Origin: Acidimicrobiaceae bacterium
GTDB lineage: Bacteria; Actinomycetota; Acidimicrobiia; Acidimicrobiales; Bog-793
Assembly: GCA_027306715.1 (NCBI GenBank)
Contig: DAHUZG010000043.1
Location: 1 to 24,615, forward strand
Length of the DNA: 24,615 nucleotides
Reading direction: 5' to 3'
A program made the translations under genes and the position numbers. Shown piece by piece: positions 8,861-17,517 of this stretch (position 1 is its first letter; every line of letters starts with the position of its first letter). Below the pieces are notes generated by a model. It saw only the letters and a program-made list of their open reading frames with translations. It ran no database searches and was not told the DNA's origin.

Positions 8861-10317
8861 CAGCGGTCGACCTCGCCGAGCACGGGATCCACCGAGGAGA
8901 GGATGGCGATGGCGTCGGCGATCAGCCGTCCCCTGAGCAGCGCAGGCACGCTCTGGATGTTGACGAAGCTCGGCCCGCGGACATGCAGCCGCCACGGCTT
9001 GTTCGAGCCGTTGGAGACGAGGTAGGCACCGAGCTCGCCGCGGGGCGACTCGACCGCGCAGTAGACCTCGCCCTCGGGAGGCTCGAGCCCCCGGGTGAAG
9101 AGCTTGAAGTGGTGGATGAGCGCTTCCATCGACTCGTCGATGCGGGCTCGCGGCGGCGGGGTGACCTTCTTGTCCTGGGACCGGTAGTCGCCGAGCGGCA
9201 TCTTGTCGAGGATCTGGCGCACGATTCGAAGCGACTCGCGGATCTCGTTCAGCCGCACCGCGTAGCGGTCGAAGGTGTCCCCCACCGTGCCGACGATGAC
9301 GTCGAAGTCCACCTGCTCGTAGGCGAGGTACGGCATCGAGCGCCGGAGGTCCCAGGGCACCCCGGCGGCGCGCAGGATCGGCCCGGTGGCCGACAGCGCC
9401 AGCGCCAGCTCGGCGCTGATCACTCCGACGCCCTCGGTGCGCTCGCGGAAGATCGGCTGGCCGGTGAGCAGGTCGTCGTACTCCTCGACACGGTCGGCGA
9501 TGGTGTCGACGATCACGCTGACGTCGTCCTCCCAGCCGTCGGGGAGGTCGGCGGCGACGCCGCCGGGACGGATGTAGTTGTGGTTCATCCGCAGACCGGT
9601 CGTCTTCTCGAAGAAGGCGAGGATCATCTCGCGCTCGCGGAAGCCGAAGATCATCATCGTCGTCGAAGCGAGGTCCATGCCGTTGGTCGCCGCCCACATG
9701 ACATGCGAGGAGATCCGGTTGAGCTCGGCGCAGAGCATCCGGATCCACGTCGCCCGAGGCGGGATGTCGATGTCGAGCAGCCGCTCGACCGCGAGCGCGA
9801 GGCAGAGCTCGTTGTTCATCGGCGAGAGGTAGTCCATGCGGGTGACGTTGGTCGCCCCCTGCACGTAGGTGAGCTCCTCGGCGGTCTTCTCCATGCCCGT
9901 GTGGAGGTAGCCGATGACCGGCTTCGACCTGATCACGGTCTCGCCCTCGAGCTCGAGCATGATCCGCAGGACGCCGTGGGTGGAGGGGTGCTGCGGGCCG
10001 AGGTTGATGATCATCGTCTCGCCCTCGCCGAGCTCGACGTCGGAGAGGTCGGGGTCGATCGCCGCGTCCTCGGGCAGGCGGAGCACGCCGCCCTGCTCGA
10101 TGAGCAGCTCGATGGAGCTCGTCGAGCCGACAGGCGCCAGCTCCTGCGCGCCCTCACCCGTCTCGTGCTCGGTCCGCTCCGCGTGCTCGTCGCGCAGCGA
10201 GGCCGCGGCTTCGCCGGCCCAGGCATCCGCCGTCTCGGTGCGCAGCGCCCCGTGCCCCTCGAGGTCGTCGGGCTCGCCGCCGCCGGCGGCGCCGCGCCCG
10301 GGCTCGTCGCTGCTCAT
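8860..10317 (-). CDS. nuoD: NADH-quinone oxidoreductase subunit D (NuoD)
   Basis: This 49-kDa-type subunit forms the quinone site together with NuoB and NuoH. It has 485 residues. The family core starts only at about residue 101 (TMIINLGPQHPSTHGVLR, with the quinone-site His). The first ~100 residues form an acidic, Gly-rich region followed by STSSIELLIEQGGVLRLP, longer than the short extensions common in this family. Other conserved stretches are GYLHTGMEKTAEELTYVQ, DYLSPMNNELCLALAVE and the C-terminal GEVDR. The ATG at 10317 overlaps the nuoC stop as ATGA, which supports the long N-terminus, since no other coupled start exists. Confidence 0.95.
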   Translation of the reverse strand: MSSDEPGRGAAGGGEPDDLEGHGALRTETADAWAGEAAASLRDEHAERTEHETGEGAQELAPVGSTSSIELLIEQGGVLRLPEDAAIDPDLSDVELGEGETMIINLGPQHPSTHGVLRIMLELEGETVIRSKPVIGYLHTGMEKTAEELTYVQGATNVTRMDYLSPMNNELCLALAVERLLDIDIPPRATWIRMLCAELNRISSHVMWAATNGMDLASTTMMIFGFREREMILAFFEKTTGLRMNHNYIRPGGVAADLPDGWEDDVSVIVDTIADRVEEYDDLLTGQPIFRERTEGVGVISAELALALSATGPILRAAGVPWDLRRSMPYLAYEQVDFDVIVGTVGDTFDRYAVRLNEIRESLRIVRQILDKMPLGDYRSQDKKVTPPPRARIDESMEALIHHFKLFTRGLEPPEGEVYCAVESPRGELGAYLVSNGSNKPWRLHVRGPSFVNIQSVPALLRGRLIADAIAILSSVDPVLGEVDR

Positions 10318-10873
10318 CGCGGACCGGGGGCTTCTTTGAATTGCACCGGCACCCTGCCCACGCTGTAGTCCTTGCGCAAGGGATGGCCCTCCCAGTCCTG
10401 CGGCATGAGGATGCGCGTCAGGTCGGGGTGGCCCTCGAAGACGATGCCGAACATGTCGTAGGCCTCACGCTCCATGTTCTCGCTGCCGGGATAGACATAG
10501 AAGAGCGTCGGGGCGACCGGGCGGTGCTCGGGGAGGAGCAGGCGCAGACGCACCCGGCGGCGCTCGGCGTGCGAGAGCAGGCTCAGCACCACCTCGAACC
10601 TCTCGGCGGGCATCCCCTCCGGCAACGGCCGGTCGAGGTAGCCGAGGTAGTCGACGCCACAGAGGTCGGTGCAGGTGACGAAGCCGGCGTCGCGAAGTGC
10701 CCTGGCCACCTCGACCCAGCGCTGCGCCGGCGGGAAGTACACCTGCTCGCCGCGGCTCGACATCGACGCCACGCCGGCGAGGGCCGGGACGCGTCCGACG
10801 AGAGGGTCGGGCGCGTCGACGCTCGGGGAGGTGGCGGCGTCGGCGGCGGGCGCCTGCGCCGAAGTCTCGCTCA

Positions 10874-10874
<1 letters not shown>
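10314..10874 (-). CDS. nuoC: NADH-quinone oxidoreductase subunit C (NuoC)
   Basis: This is the 30-kDa-type peripheral subunit, 186 residues, separate from NuoD rather than fused as in E. coli. The diagnostic C-terminal block is present: EREAYDMFGIVFEGHPDL, then TRILMPQDWEGHPLRKDY. The N-terminal ~30 residues (MSETSAQAPAADAATS and onward) are low-complexity. The ATG at 10874 overlaps the nuoB stop as ATGA. The longer open frame upstream lies inside nuoB and has no family match. Confidence 0.95.
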
Positions 10875-11461
<587 letters not shown>

Positions 11462-11466
11462 GTCGG

Positions 11467-11922
11467 CTACGCCGCCTCGTCGCTCGAACCGACCCGCCGC
11501 ACGGTCGTGCGGGAGGTCCGCTCCACCTCCACCTGCTCGAGCGGCTTCACCCGCTTCACCGGTCCCCAGTCGAGCGCGCCGTTGGAGATGAGATAGATGA
11601 AGGAGAAGAACACGGCGGCCGCGAAGACGAGGATCTCGATCAGCCCGAACCGTCCGAGCTGGCCGTAGATGACGGCCCAGGGGAACAGGAAGACGACCTC
11701 GATGTCGAAGATGATGAAGATCATCGCCACGAGGTAGAAGCGCACCGGGAACCGCGTCGGCAGCTCGTAGGTCGGCACGATGCCGCACTCGTAAGGAGCT
11801 TCTTTGGCCGCTGTCGGGCGCTGCGGCGCGAGCAGCTTGGAGGCGGTCAGCGAGAGCGCCGCGAACAGCACGCCGAGGACGATCATCAGAAAGATCGGGA
11901 GGTAGCTGTCGAGGCTTCCCAT
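11467..11922 (-). CDS. nuoA: NADH-quinone oxidoreductase subunit A (NuoA)
   Basis: This is a small membrane subunit of complex I with three helices. The long first loop contains [11 protein letters not shown], with the conserved redox-switch-type Cys. The second helix carries [17 protein letters not shown]-terminal charged tail follows the third helix. I took the ATG at 11922 ([13 protein letters not shown]), giving 151 residues. An in-frame GTG at 11940 would add six residues (LEPRS region), and neither has a strong ribosome site. TAGAAC lies 8 nt before the ATG and could be a -10 for a leaderless start, but it is weaker than the four cases elsewhere in the window. This is the first gene of the operon. 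Confidence 0.93.
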   Translation of the reverse strand: MGSLDSYLPIFLMIVLGVLFAALSLTASKLLAPQRPTAAKEAPYECGIVPTYELPTRFPVRFYLVAMIFIIFDIEVVFLFPWAVIYGQLGRFGLIEILVFAAAVFFSFIYLISNGALDWGPVKRVKPLEQVEVERTSRTTVRRVGSSDEAA

Positions 11923-12089
11923 CGACCGCGGTTCTAGCACGGGCGCGCTCTCACCAACACATCCGACGGCCGCGGTGGCCGGGCGGGGGCCGGGCCGGGT
12001 GAGGGCGCGACGGCTGGCCCGGCGGCCGGCGCCGAGGGATCCGGGTGGCGCGACGGCGGCGGCCGACCGGCGCCGTTACGCTCAGCGGG
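11923..12089. promoter_or_regulatory. Divergent promoter region between nuoA and menJ-like gene
   Basis: This is 167 nt of very GC-rich sequence between two divergent start codons, so it must hold the nuo operon promoter and the menJ promoter. Only the menJ -10 is clear. For nuo I see no good -35/-10 pair and no full Rex-type inverted repeat. Confidence 0.6.
12077..12082 (+). promoter_or_regulatory. Probable -10 element (TACGCT) for leaderless menJ
   Basis: TACGCT matches the actinobacterial TANNNT -10 consensus. It lies exactly 7 nt before the ATG at 12090, so transcription would begin at or next to the A of the start codon. No ribosome site precedes the ATG. Confidence 0.6.
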
Positions 12090-13394
12090 ATGCCGCCCGC
12101 GCCTGCCGATGCTGAGCCGGGCCCTCCCCGGCCAGCGCAGCTCAGCTGCGACGTCCTCGTCGTCGGGGCCGGGCCGGCCGGCTCGTCGGCCGCCTACTGG
12201 CTCGCCGACGCCGGCTACGACGTGCTCGTCGTCGAGAAGAAGCACCTCCCGCGGGAGAAGACCTGCGGCGACGGGCTGACGCCTCGCTCGGTCCGGCAGC
12301 TGACCGACATGGGGCTCGCCGACGTCCTCGCCGGGCAGCACCGCTACGACGGTCTACGAGCCCTCGCCTACGGCAAGGAGCTGTACCTGCGCTGGCCGGA
12401 GCACCCTGAGTTCGGGCGTCACGGCTACGTCGTCACCCGCCACGACCTCGACGAGATCGTCGCCAGCCACGCCGAGAAGGCCGGGGCGACGCTCTGGCAG
12501 GGGGCCGAGGCGGTCGCTCCGCTCGTCGCCGGCGACGGCTGCGCAGAGGGTCGGCGAATCGGGGGCGCCGTCGTGCGTGACACGGCGCGGAACACAGCGA
12601 CCGAGGTGAGCGCCGACTACGTCGTCGTCGCCGACGGCGCCAACTCCCGCTTCGGCCGAGCCCTCGGCGCCGCGCGGGACAAGTCGCTCCCTCTCGGCAT
12701 GGCGATCCGGGGCTACTTCCGCTCGCCGCGCCACGACGAGCCGTGGATCGAGTCGCACCTCGACATCCGCTCCAAGAGCGGCAACGTCATCCCCGGCTAC
12801 GGCTGGATCTTCCCGCTCGGCGACGGCCGGGTGAACGTCGGTGTCGGCGTGCTGTCGACTTTCGACGGCTGGAAGGAGCTGAACACGACCAAGCTGATGG
12901 ATGCCTTCGTTGCCTACGCTCCCTCCTCCTGGCGACTCGGGCCGGACACCGCCTGCGGCCCTCCGACCGGCGGGCGGCTGCCGATGGGCCTCTCGGTCGG
13001 ACCGCACGCCGGAGCCGACTACCTCCTCGTCGGTGACGCCGCCGGCTCGGTGAACCCGTTCAACGGCGAGGGCATCGCCTACGGCTACGAGACCGGGCGG
13101 ATCGCCGCGGCGACGATCGGCGAGGCGTTCGCGAGCAGCGACGCAGCCCGTCTCTGCTCGTACGACGCCCGCCTCGAGGAGACCTACGGGATCTACTACA
13201 AGGTGGCGAGCGCCTCGATGCGGGCCCTCGGAAACCCGAAGCTGCTGCACGCATTCGTCGCCACGGGGATGTACTCGCGCACCATCATGGAGTGGGTCCT
13301 TCGGATCATGTCGAACCTCGTCCGGCCCGACGAGCTCGGTCCGGCCGAGGCCGCTTACGAGGTGCTCGCCTGGCTCGCCGCGCGAGGCGCCTGA
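12090..13394 (+). CDS. menJ: Geranylgeranyl reductase family FAD oxidoreductase, MenJ-like menaquinone reductase
   Basis: This FAD flavoenzyme probably saturates an isoprenyl unit of menaquinone. It has 434 residues from the ATG at 12090. An in-frame GTG at 12045 would add 15 Arg-rich residues and is less likely, given the -10 at 12077. The Rossmann motif is VLVVGAGPAGSSAAYWL. The family signature is EKTCGDGLTPRSV. The FAD site is LLVGDAAGSVNPFNGEGI. The stretches PGYGWIFPLGDGRVNVGVG and RIMSNLV match mycobacterial MenJ (Rv0561c) as I remember it. The position beside nuo supports a respiratory-quinone role, since the same adjacency is known in other actinobacteria. It could instead act on other polyprenyl substrates such as archaeal-type or carotenoid precursors, but the MenJ likeness makes that less likely. 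Confidence 0.82.
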   Translation: MPPAPADAEPGPPRPAQLSCDVLVVGAGPAGSSAAYWLADAGYDVLVVEKKHLPREKTCGDGLTPRSVRQLTDMGLADVLAGQHRYDGLRALAYGKELYLRWPEHPEFGRHGYVVTRHDLDEIVASHAEKAGATLWQGAEAVAPLVAGDGCAEGRRIGGAVVRDTARNTATEVSADYVVVADGANSRFGRALGAARDKSLPLGMAIRGYFRSPRHDEPWIESHLDIRSKSGNVIPGYGWIFPLGDGRVNVGVGVLSTFDGWKELNTTKLMDAFVAYAPSSWRLGPDTACGPPTGGRLPMGLSVGPHAGADYLLVGDAAGSVNPFNGEGIAYGYETGRIAAATIGEAFASSDAARLCSYDARLEETYGIYYKVASASMRALGNPKLLHAFVATGMYSRTIMEWVLRIMSNLVRPDELGPAEAAYEVLAWLAARGA

Positions 13395-13413
13395 GAGACC
13401 GGGCTCGTCTCGG

Positions 13414-13430
13414 GCGCCGCTCAGCGGCGC
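13414..13430. terminator. Hairpin between convergent menJ and hemL
   Basis: GCGCCGC and GCGGCGC form a perfect 7-bp stem around TCA, with the hemL stop codon in the loop. A smaller GAGAC/GTCTC repeat lies at 13395-13411. There is no T-tract on either side. It could serve as a bidirectional GC-rich terminator for the two converging genes. Confidence 0.45.
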
Positions 13431-14695
13431 TCGACCATCTCTGCCGCCGCCTCTGCCGCCGCCTCGACGGTCCGCTCGATCTCTGACGAGCCGTGTGCGA
13501 GCGAGGGGAAGCTGACCTCGTACGGGCTCGGCGCCAGGGCGATCCCGCGCTCGAGCATCGCCCCGAAGAACCGCGAGTAGTCCCCCCGGCCGGCCGAAGC
13601 CCGGGCCCCGTCGTAGTCGCGCACGGGGTCGGACCCGAAGTACAGCCCGATCAGGGGCTCCACGAGCGGAACCTGCACGGCCACGCCGGCACCGCCGATC
13701 GCCGCCGAGAGGCCGTCCGCGAGCCTCCGGGCGCGACCGCACAGGACGGCGTACGCGTCGTCGGTCATCTCCTCGAGCACCGCCAGCCCGGCCGCGGTGG
13801 CGAGAGGGTTCCCCGACAGCGTCCCGGCCTGGTAGACCGGGCCGAGAGGCGCCAGCATCTCCATGAGCGCCCTGCTCCCGCCGACGGCCGCCAAGGGCAG
13901 CCCTCCCCCGATCACCTTTCCGAAGCACCAAAGATCGGGGCGCACGCCGCAACGCCCACTGGCGCCGTCACGGCCGAGTCGGAAGCCGGTGATCACCTCG
14001 TCGAACACGAGCAGCGCGCCCGCCGTGTCGCAGCCGGCTCGGAGCCCCTCGAGGAATCCGGGGTCAGCCGGCACCAGCCCCATGTTCGCCGCCGCCGGCT
14101 CGACGATGACGCAGGCGACGCGGTCGTCGAGCTCGGGAACGATGTTGTAGGGAGCGACCACGGTGTCGGCGACGGCGCCGCGGGGCACGCCCGCCGAGCC
14201 CGACAGCCCGAGGGTGGCGACACCGCTGCCGCCGGCGGCGAGGAGGGCGTCGGAGTGGCCGTGGTAGCACCCGGCGAACTTGACGACCCGGTCGCGCCCG
14301 GTGGCACCCCGGGCAAGACGGACCGACGTCATCGCCGCCTCGGTCCCCGACGAGACGAGACGGATCATCTCGCATCCGGGGACTGCTTCGACGATGGTCT
14401 CGGCGAGGCGGACCTCATCTTCGGTCGGCGCGCCGTAGGTGGTGCCGCGCCCGGCCGCGGCCCGCACCGCCTCGACGACCTTCTCGTGGGCGTGCCCGAG
14501 GATCGAGGCGCCCCAGGACTGGACGTAGTCGAGATAGCGGTTGCCGTCGGTGTCGGTGACATAGGCGCCCTCGGCCGAGGCGACGAAGTACGGGTCTCGC
14601 CCGACTGACCCGAAGGCGCGCACCGGTGAGTCCACTCCGCCCGGGATCACCCGGCAGGCACGTGAGAACAGCTCGGCGGAGCGCCGGCCCGTCAC
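13421..14695 (-). CDS. hemL: Glutamate-1-semialdehyde 2,1-aminomutase (HemL)
   Basis: This PLP enzyme converts glutamate-1-semialdehyde to 5-aminolevulinate, the second C5-pathway step. It has 424 residues, the usual length. The PLP lysine is in LWCFGKVIGGGLPLAAVGG. The substrate and cofactor regions IPGGVDSPVRAF, VSSGTEAAMTSVRLARG, FAGCYHGHSD and LVFDEVITGFRLG are all intact. The GTG start at 14695 has AGGAG 8 nt upstream. It is the last gene of the hem block, 96 nt after hemB. Being in the same operon as hemA fits known channelling of the labile aldehyde between HemA and HemL. Confidence 0.96.
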   Translation of the reverse strand: MTGRRSAELFSRACRVIPGGVDSPVRAFGSVGRDPYFVASAEGAYVTDTDGNRYLDYVQSWGASILGHAHEKVVEAVRAAAGRGTTYGAPTEDEVRLAETIVEAVPGCEMIRLVSSGTEAAMTSVRLARGATGRDRVVKFAGCYHGHSDALLAAGGSGVATLGLSGSAGVPRGAVADTVVAPYNIVPELDDRVACVIVEPAAANMGLVPADPGFLEGLRAGCDTAGALLVFDEVITGFRLGRDGASGRCGVRPDLWCFGKVIGGGLPLAAVGGSRALMEMLAPLGPVYQAGTLSGNPLATAAGLAVLEEMTDDAYAVLCGRARRLADGLSAAIGGAGVAVQVPLVEPLIGLYFGSDPVRDYDGARASAGRGDYSRFFGAMLERGIALAPSPYEVSFPSLAHGSSEIERTVEAAAEAAAEMVERR

Positions 14696-14791
14696 CCCGC
14701 CGACTCCTGCGGCGGCGCCGCCCGCACGGTCGGCGGTCGAGCGCCGAACTCGGCGGCAGCGCCGGCCGAGCGCAGTCGCCGGCGGCGCTGC

Positions 14792-15784
14792 TCAGCCACG
14801 AACCGGGTCGAGCAGCTCGGCGAGCTCGCCGGCGAGGTAGGTGAGAACGACGTCGGCGCCGGCGCGCTTGATCGAGCCGACGACCTCGAGCGCCGCCGCG
14901 CTGCGGTCGATCCAACCGCGCTCGGCCGCCGCGGCGAGCATCGCGTACTCGCCGCTCACGTGGTAGGCGGCGACGGGCACGTCGACCTCGGCCCGCACAG
15001 CGGCGAGGACGTCGAGATACGGGAGGGCGGGCTTGACCATGACGAGGTCCGCTCCCTCGGCGACGTCGAGGCGGACCTCCGCCAGCGCCTCGCGAAGGTT
15101 CGCCGGGTCCTGCTGATAACCGCGACGGTCGCCGCCGCCGGCGATCGTCACGTCGACGGCCTCGCGAAAGGGCCCGTAGAACGAGGAGGCGTACTTGGCG
15201 GCGTAGGCGAGGATCGCGGTGCCGGCGAGACCGCCGCCCTCGAGGGCGGCGCGGATCGCCCCCACCTGGCCGTCCATCATCCCGCTCGGGGCGACGATGT
15301 CGGCGCCAGCTGCGGCCTGGGCGAGCGCGACCTCGGCATAGCGCTCGAGCGTGGCGTCGTTGTCGATGCCGCCGGCGGCGTCGACCAGCCCGCAGTGGCC
15401 GTGGTCGGTGTACTCGCACAGGCAGAGGTCGGCGACGAGCACGAGCGCGTCGCCGAGCGCGTCGCGAAGTGCCCGCAAGGCCACCTGAGCGATGCCGTCG
15501 GCATCCGAGGCTCCGGACCCGGCGGCGTCCTTCGTCGCCGGCACGCCGAAGACCATCACCGCGGGCACACCGAGAGTCGCCAGGTGCTTGGCCTCGAGGA
15601 CGAGGGACGCGACGGTGTGCTGGAGCACCCCCGGCAACGAGGCGATCGGCTCCGGCTCGTCGATGCCGTCCCGCACGAACAGCGGGGCGACGAGGTCGGC
15701 CGGGCGGAGCGCCGTCTCGGCGACCATCCGGCGCAGCGCCGGTGTGCGTCGCAGTCGGCGCATGCGGCGGGCGGGGTAGCTCAC
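14792..15784 (-). CDS. hemB: Porphobilinogen synthase / delta-aminolevulinic acid dehydratase (HemB)
   Basis: This enzyme condenses two 5-aminolevulinate molecules to porphobilinogen. It has 330 residues from the GTG at 15784. Both Schiff-base lysines are visible, in YAAKYASSFYGPFREA and LVMVKPALPYLD. The Cys-rich metal site CLCEYTDHGHCG indicates a zinc-dependent type. I chose the start because homologous sequence (RRLRRTPALRRMV) begins just after it and because a TANNNT box sits 7 nt upstream. Reading further upstream enters the end of cobA-hemD. The gene begins 10 nt after that gene's stop codon, so it can be made from the operon and possibly also from its own leaderless transcript. Confidence 0.95.
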   Translation of the reverse strand: MSYPARRMRRLRRTPALRRMVAETALRPADLVAPLFVRDGIDEPEPIASLPGVLQHTVASLVLEAKHLATLGVPAVMVFGVPATKDAAGSGASDADGIAQVALRALRDALGDALVLVADLCLCEYTDHGHCGLVDAAGGIDNDATLERYAEVALAQAAAGADIVAPSGMMDGQVGAIRAALEGGGLAGTAILAYAAKYASSFYGPFREAVDVTIAGGGDRRGYQQDPANLREALAEVRLDVAEGADLVMVKPALPYLDVLAAVRAEVDVPVAAYHVSGEYAMLAAAAERGWIDRSAAALEVVGSIKRAGADVVLTYLAGELAELLDPVRG

Positions 15785-15791
15785 CTCTGCG

Positions 15792-15797
15792 AGCCTA
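15792..15797 (-). promoter_or_regulatory. Probable -10 element (TAGGCT) for leaderless hemB, overlapping the cobA-hemD stop
   Basis: On the minus strand TAGGCT fits TANNNT and ends 7 nt before the hemB GTG. Its first three bases are the TAG stop codon of the upstream cobA-hemD gene (15795-15797). Confidence 0.55.
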
Positions 15798-17483
15798 TCG
15801 AGCCGTTCCGGCGCCGGTCGGCGCCCACCCGCCCGGGCGGCCGTGGGCGCCGGCCCAAGCGGTGAGCGCCTCGACGAGCCCGGCGACGGTCGAGACCTCG
15901 GCCTCGGCATCGACGTGGACGTCGAGCTGGCGCGCCGTCGCCGAGGTCACCGGGCCGATCGAGACGACGACGGGCGGCAGGCGCTCCGGCCCGGCGAGGG
16001 CGAGGAAGCCCCGTACCGTCGAGCTCGAGGTGAAGGTCACGGCGTCGGCCGTGGCGAGCTGGTCGAGCTGCCGGTCCGACAGGGGGGGGTGAAGGGTGCG
16101 GTACGCCTCGACGACCTCCACGTCGTAGCCGAGCCTGCGCAAACCGTCGGGAAGCACCTCCCGCGCCCCGGCGGCGCGGGGAAGAAGCACAACGTGCCGC
16201 GCCGCACCTGCCGCAGCAGGAGGGGCAGCAGGAGGGAAGGCCTCGAGCAGGCTCTCGGCGACATAGTGAGGTGGCACGAGGTCGGCAGCCACGCCGCGCT
16301 CGGCCAGGGCGGCGGCCGTTGCCGTCCCGATCGCCGCCACGCGTGCCGACGCCAGGTCGCGGGCATCGTGCAGCTGGTCGAAGAGGGGGGCGACGGCATT
16401 GGCGGACGTGAGCACCACCCAGTCGAACTCACCGAGCCGGCGGGCGGCTGCGGCAAGCGCCGCGCCCCCGTCGGCAGGCGGCGCGATCTCGATCACCGGC
16501 AGCTCGATCGGGCGGGCACCGGCTGCTGCGAGCGCGCCGGCGAGGGCTGCTGACTGCTCCCCGGCAGGTCGGGTGACGACCACCCGCCAGCCGGCGAGCG
16601 GTCGGTCCTCGTAGGAGGCGAGGGCGAGCCCGGCGACAGCGCCGACGACGATCAGCGCCGGGCTCGCCGGCTCGGCAGGAGCTGCGCCGGCCGCCAGCGC
16701 GGCGAGGTCACCGCGCCAGCTCGCCTGCTCGGGGGTCGTCCCCCGCTCGACGACGAGCACGGGCGTGCCCGGCGGCCGGCCGGCAGCGAGCAGCCGCTCG
16801 GCGAGGCGGCGGTGGGTGGCCCCGCCCATCAGCACGACGAGGGTCCCGCCGGCCCGGGCGAGGTGCTCGAGACGCACCCCCGGCGGGATCGCCCCCTCGC
16901 CCGGATCCGGGTCCCCGTCCGTACCGTCGGCGGTGGGCCCGTCGGAGCCGGACCCGGAACCTGCACCGCCGGGTGACACCCCGCCGGCGCCGGCAGGGAC
17001 TCCGCCAGCGAGCTCGTCAGTCGCCCCGAGTCCGAGGTCATGTCCGGTGAGCACGCTCACCGAGCCGGCCAGCCCGCGATGGGTGACCGGCGTGCCGGCG
17101 GCGGCCGGAACGGCGAACGCCGACGACACGCCGGGCACGATCTCGTAGGCGATCCCCGCCGCTTCGAGCGCTTGCGCCTCCTCCGACCCGCGCCCGAGCA
17201 CGAAAGGGTCCCCACCCTTCAGCCGGACGACCCTCGCCCCGTCTCGGGCCTCGGCGACGAGCAGCTCGTTCACCGTCTCCTGCCGCCCGGCACCGGCGAC
17301 GAGACTGGCGAGGTCGACACGGCGCGCCGCCGGATGCGCCAGCTCCAGCAGCCGTTGGTCGACGAGCCGGTCGTGGATGATCACGTCGGCCTCGCCGATC
17401 AGCTGCGCCCCGCGACAGGTGAGCAAACCCGGGTCGCCGGGACCCGCCCCGACGAGGTGCACGCGAGGCGTCGGACCGGTCAC
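15795..17483 (-). CDS. cobA-hemD: Fused uroporphyrinogen-III C-methyltransferase / uroporphyrinogen-III synthase (CobA-HemD)
   Basis: This two-domain enzyme is common in actinobacteria. The C-terminal HemD domain closes hydroxymethylbilane to uroporphyrinogen III, and the N-terminal SUMT domain methylates it toward siroheme and cobalamin. It has 562 residues from the GTG at 17483, 34 nt after the hemC stop. SUMT (about 8-288) shows VHLVGAGPGDPGLLT, VVRLKGGDPFVLGRGSEE, GIAYEIVPGVSSAFAVPA and TLVVLMGGATHRRLAERLL. HemD (about 297-552) shows RVVVTRPAGEQ, VVLTSANAV, AIGTATAAAL and VTFTSSSTVRGFL. A Gly/Asp/Ser-rich segment at residues about 150-202 interrupts SUMT after LTGHD. A C8 tract lies in the HemD part near residue 465. 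Confidence 0.94.
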   Translation of the reverse strand: MTGPTPRVHLVGAGPGDPGLLTCRGAQLIGEADVIIHDRLVDQRLLELAHPAARRVDLASLVAGAGRQETVNELLVAEARDGARVVRLKGGDPFVLGRGSEEAQALEAAGIAYEIVPGVSSAFAVPAAAGTPVTHRGLAGSVSVLTGHDLGLGATDELAGGVPAGAGGVSPGGAGSGSGSDGPTADGTDGDPDPGEGAIPPGVRLEHLARAGGTLVVLMGGATHRRLAERLLAAGRPPGTPVLVVERGTTPEQASWRGDLAALAAGAAPAEPASPALIVVGAVAGLALASYEDRPLAGWRVVVTRPAGEQSAALAGALAAAGARPIELPVIEIAPPADGGAALAAAARRLGEFDWVVLTSANAVAPLFDQLHDARDLASARVAAIGTATAAALAERGVAADLVPPHYVAESLLEAFPPAAPPAAAGAARHVVLLPRAAGAREVLPDGLRRLGYDVEVVEAYRTLHPPLSDRQLDQLATADAVTFTSSSTVRGFLALAGPERLPPVVVSIGPVTSATARQLDVHVDAEAEVSTVAGLVEALTAWAGAHGRPGGWAPTGAGTAR

Positions 17484-17517
17484 GGCCGCGTCCCACGCCA
17501 GCGTCGTGGAGGGCAGC

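Noticed and set aside
11938..11940. GTG at 11940 as the nuoA start
   Set aside because: It is possible and cannot be excluded. The ATG six codons later was preferred because family similarity begins there and neither has a good ribosome site.
12354..13952. Minus-strand open frame of 532 codons opposite menJ and running into hemL
   Set aside because: It is the antisense of menJ, low-complexity Arg/Gly-rich, and overlaps hemL in another frame. menJ has clear FAD motifs.
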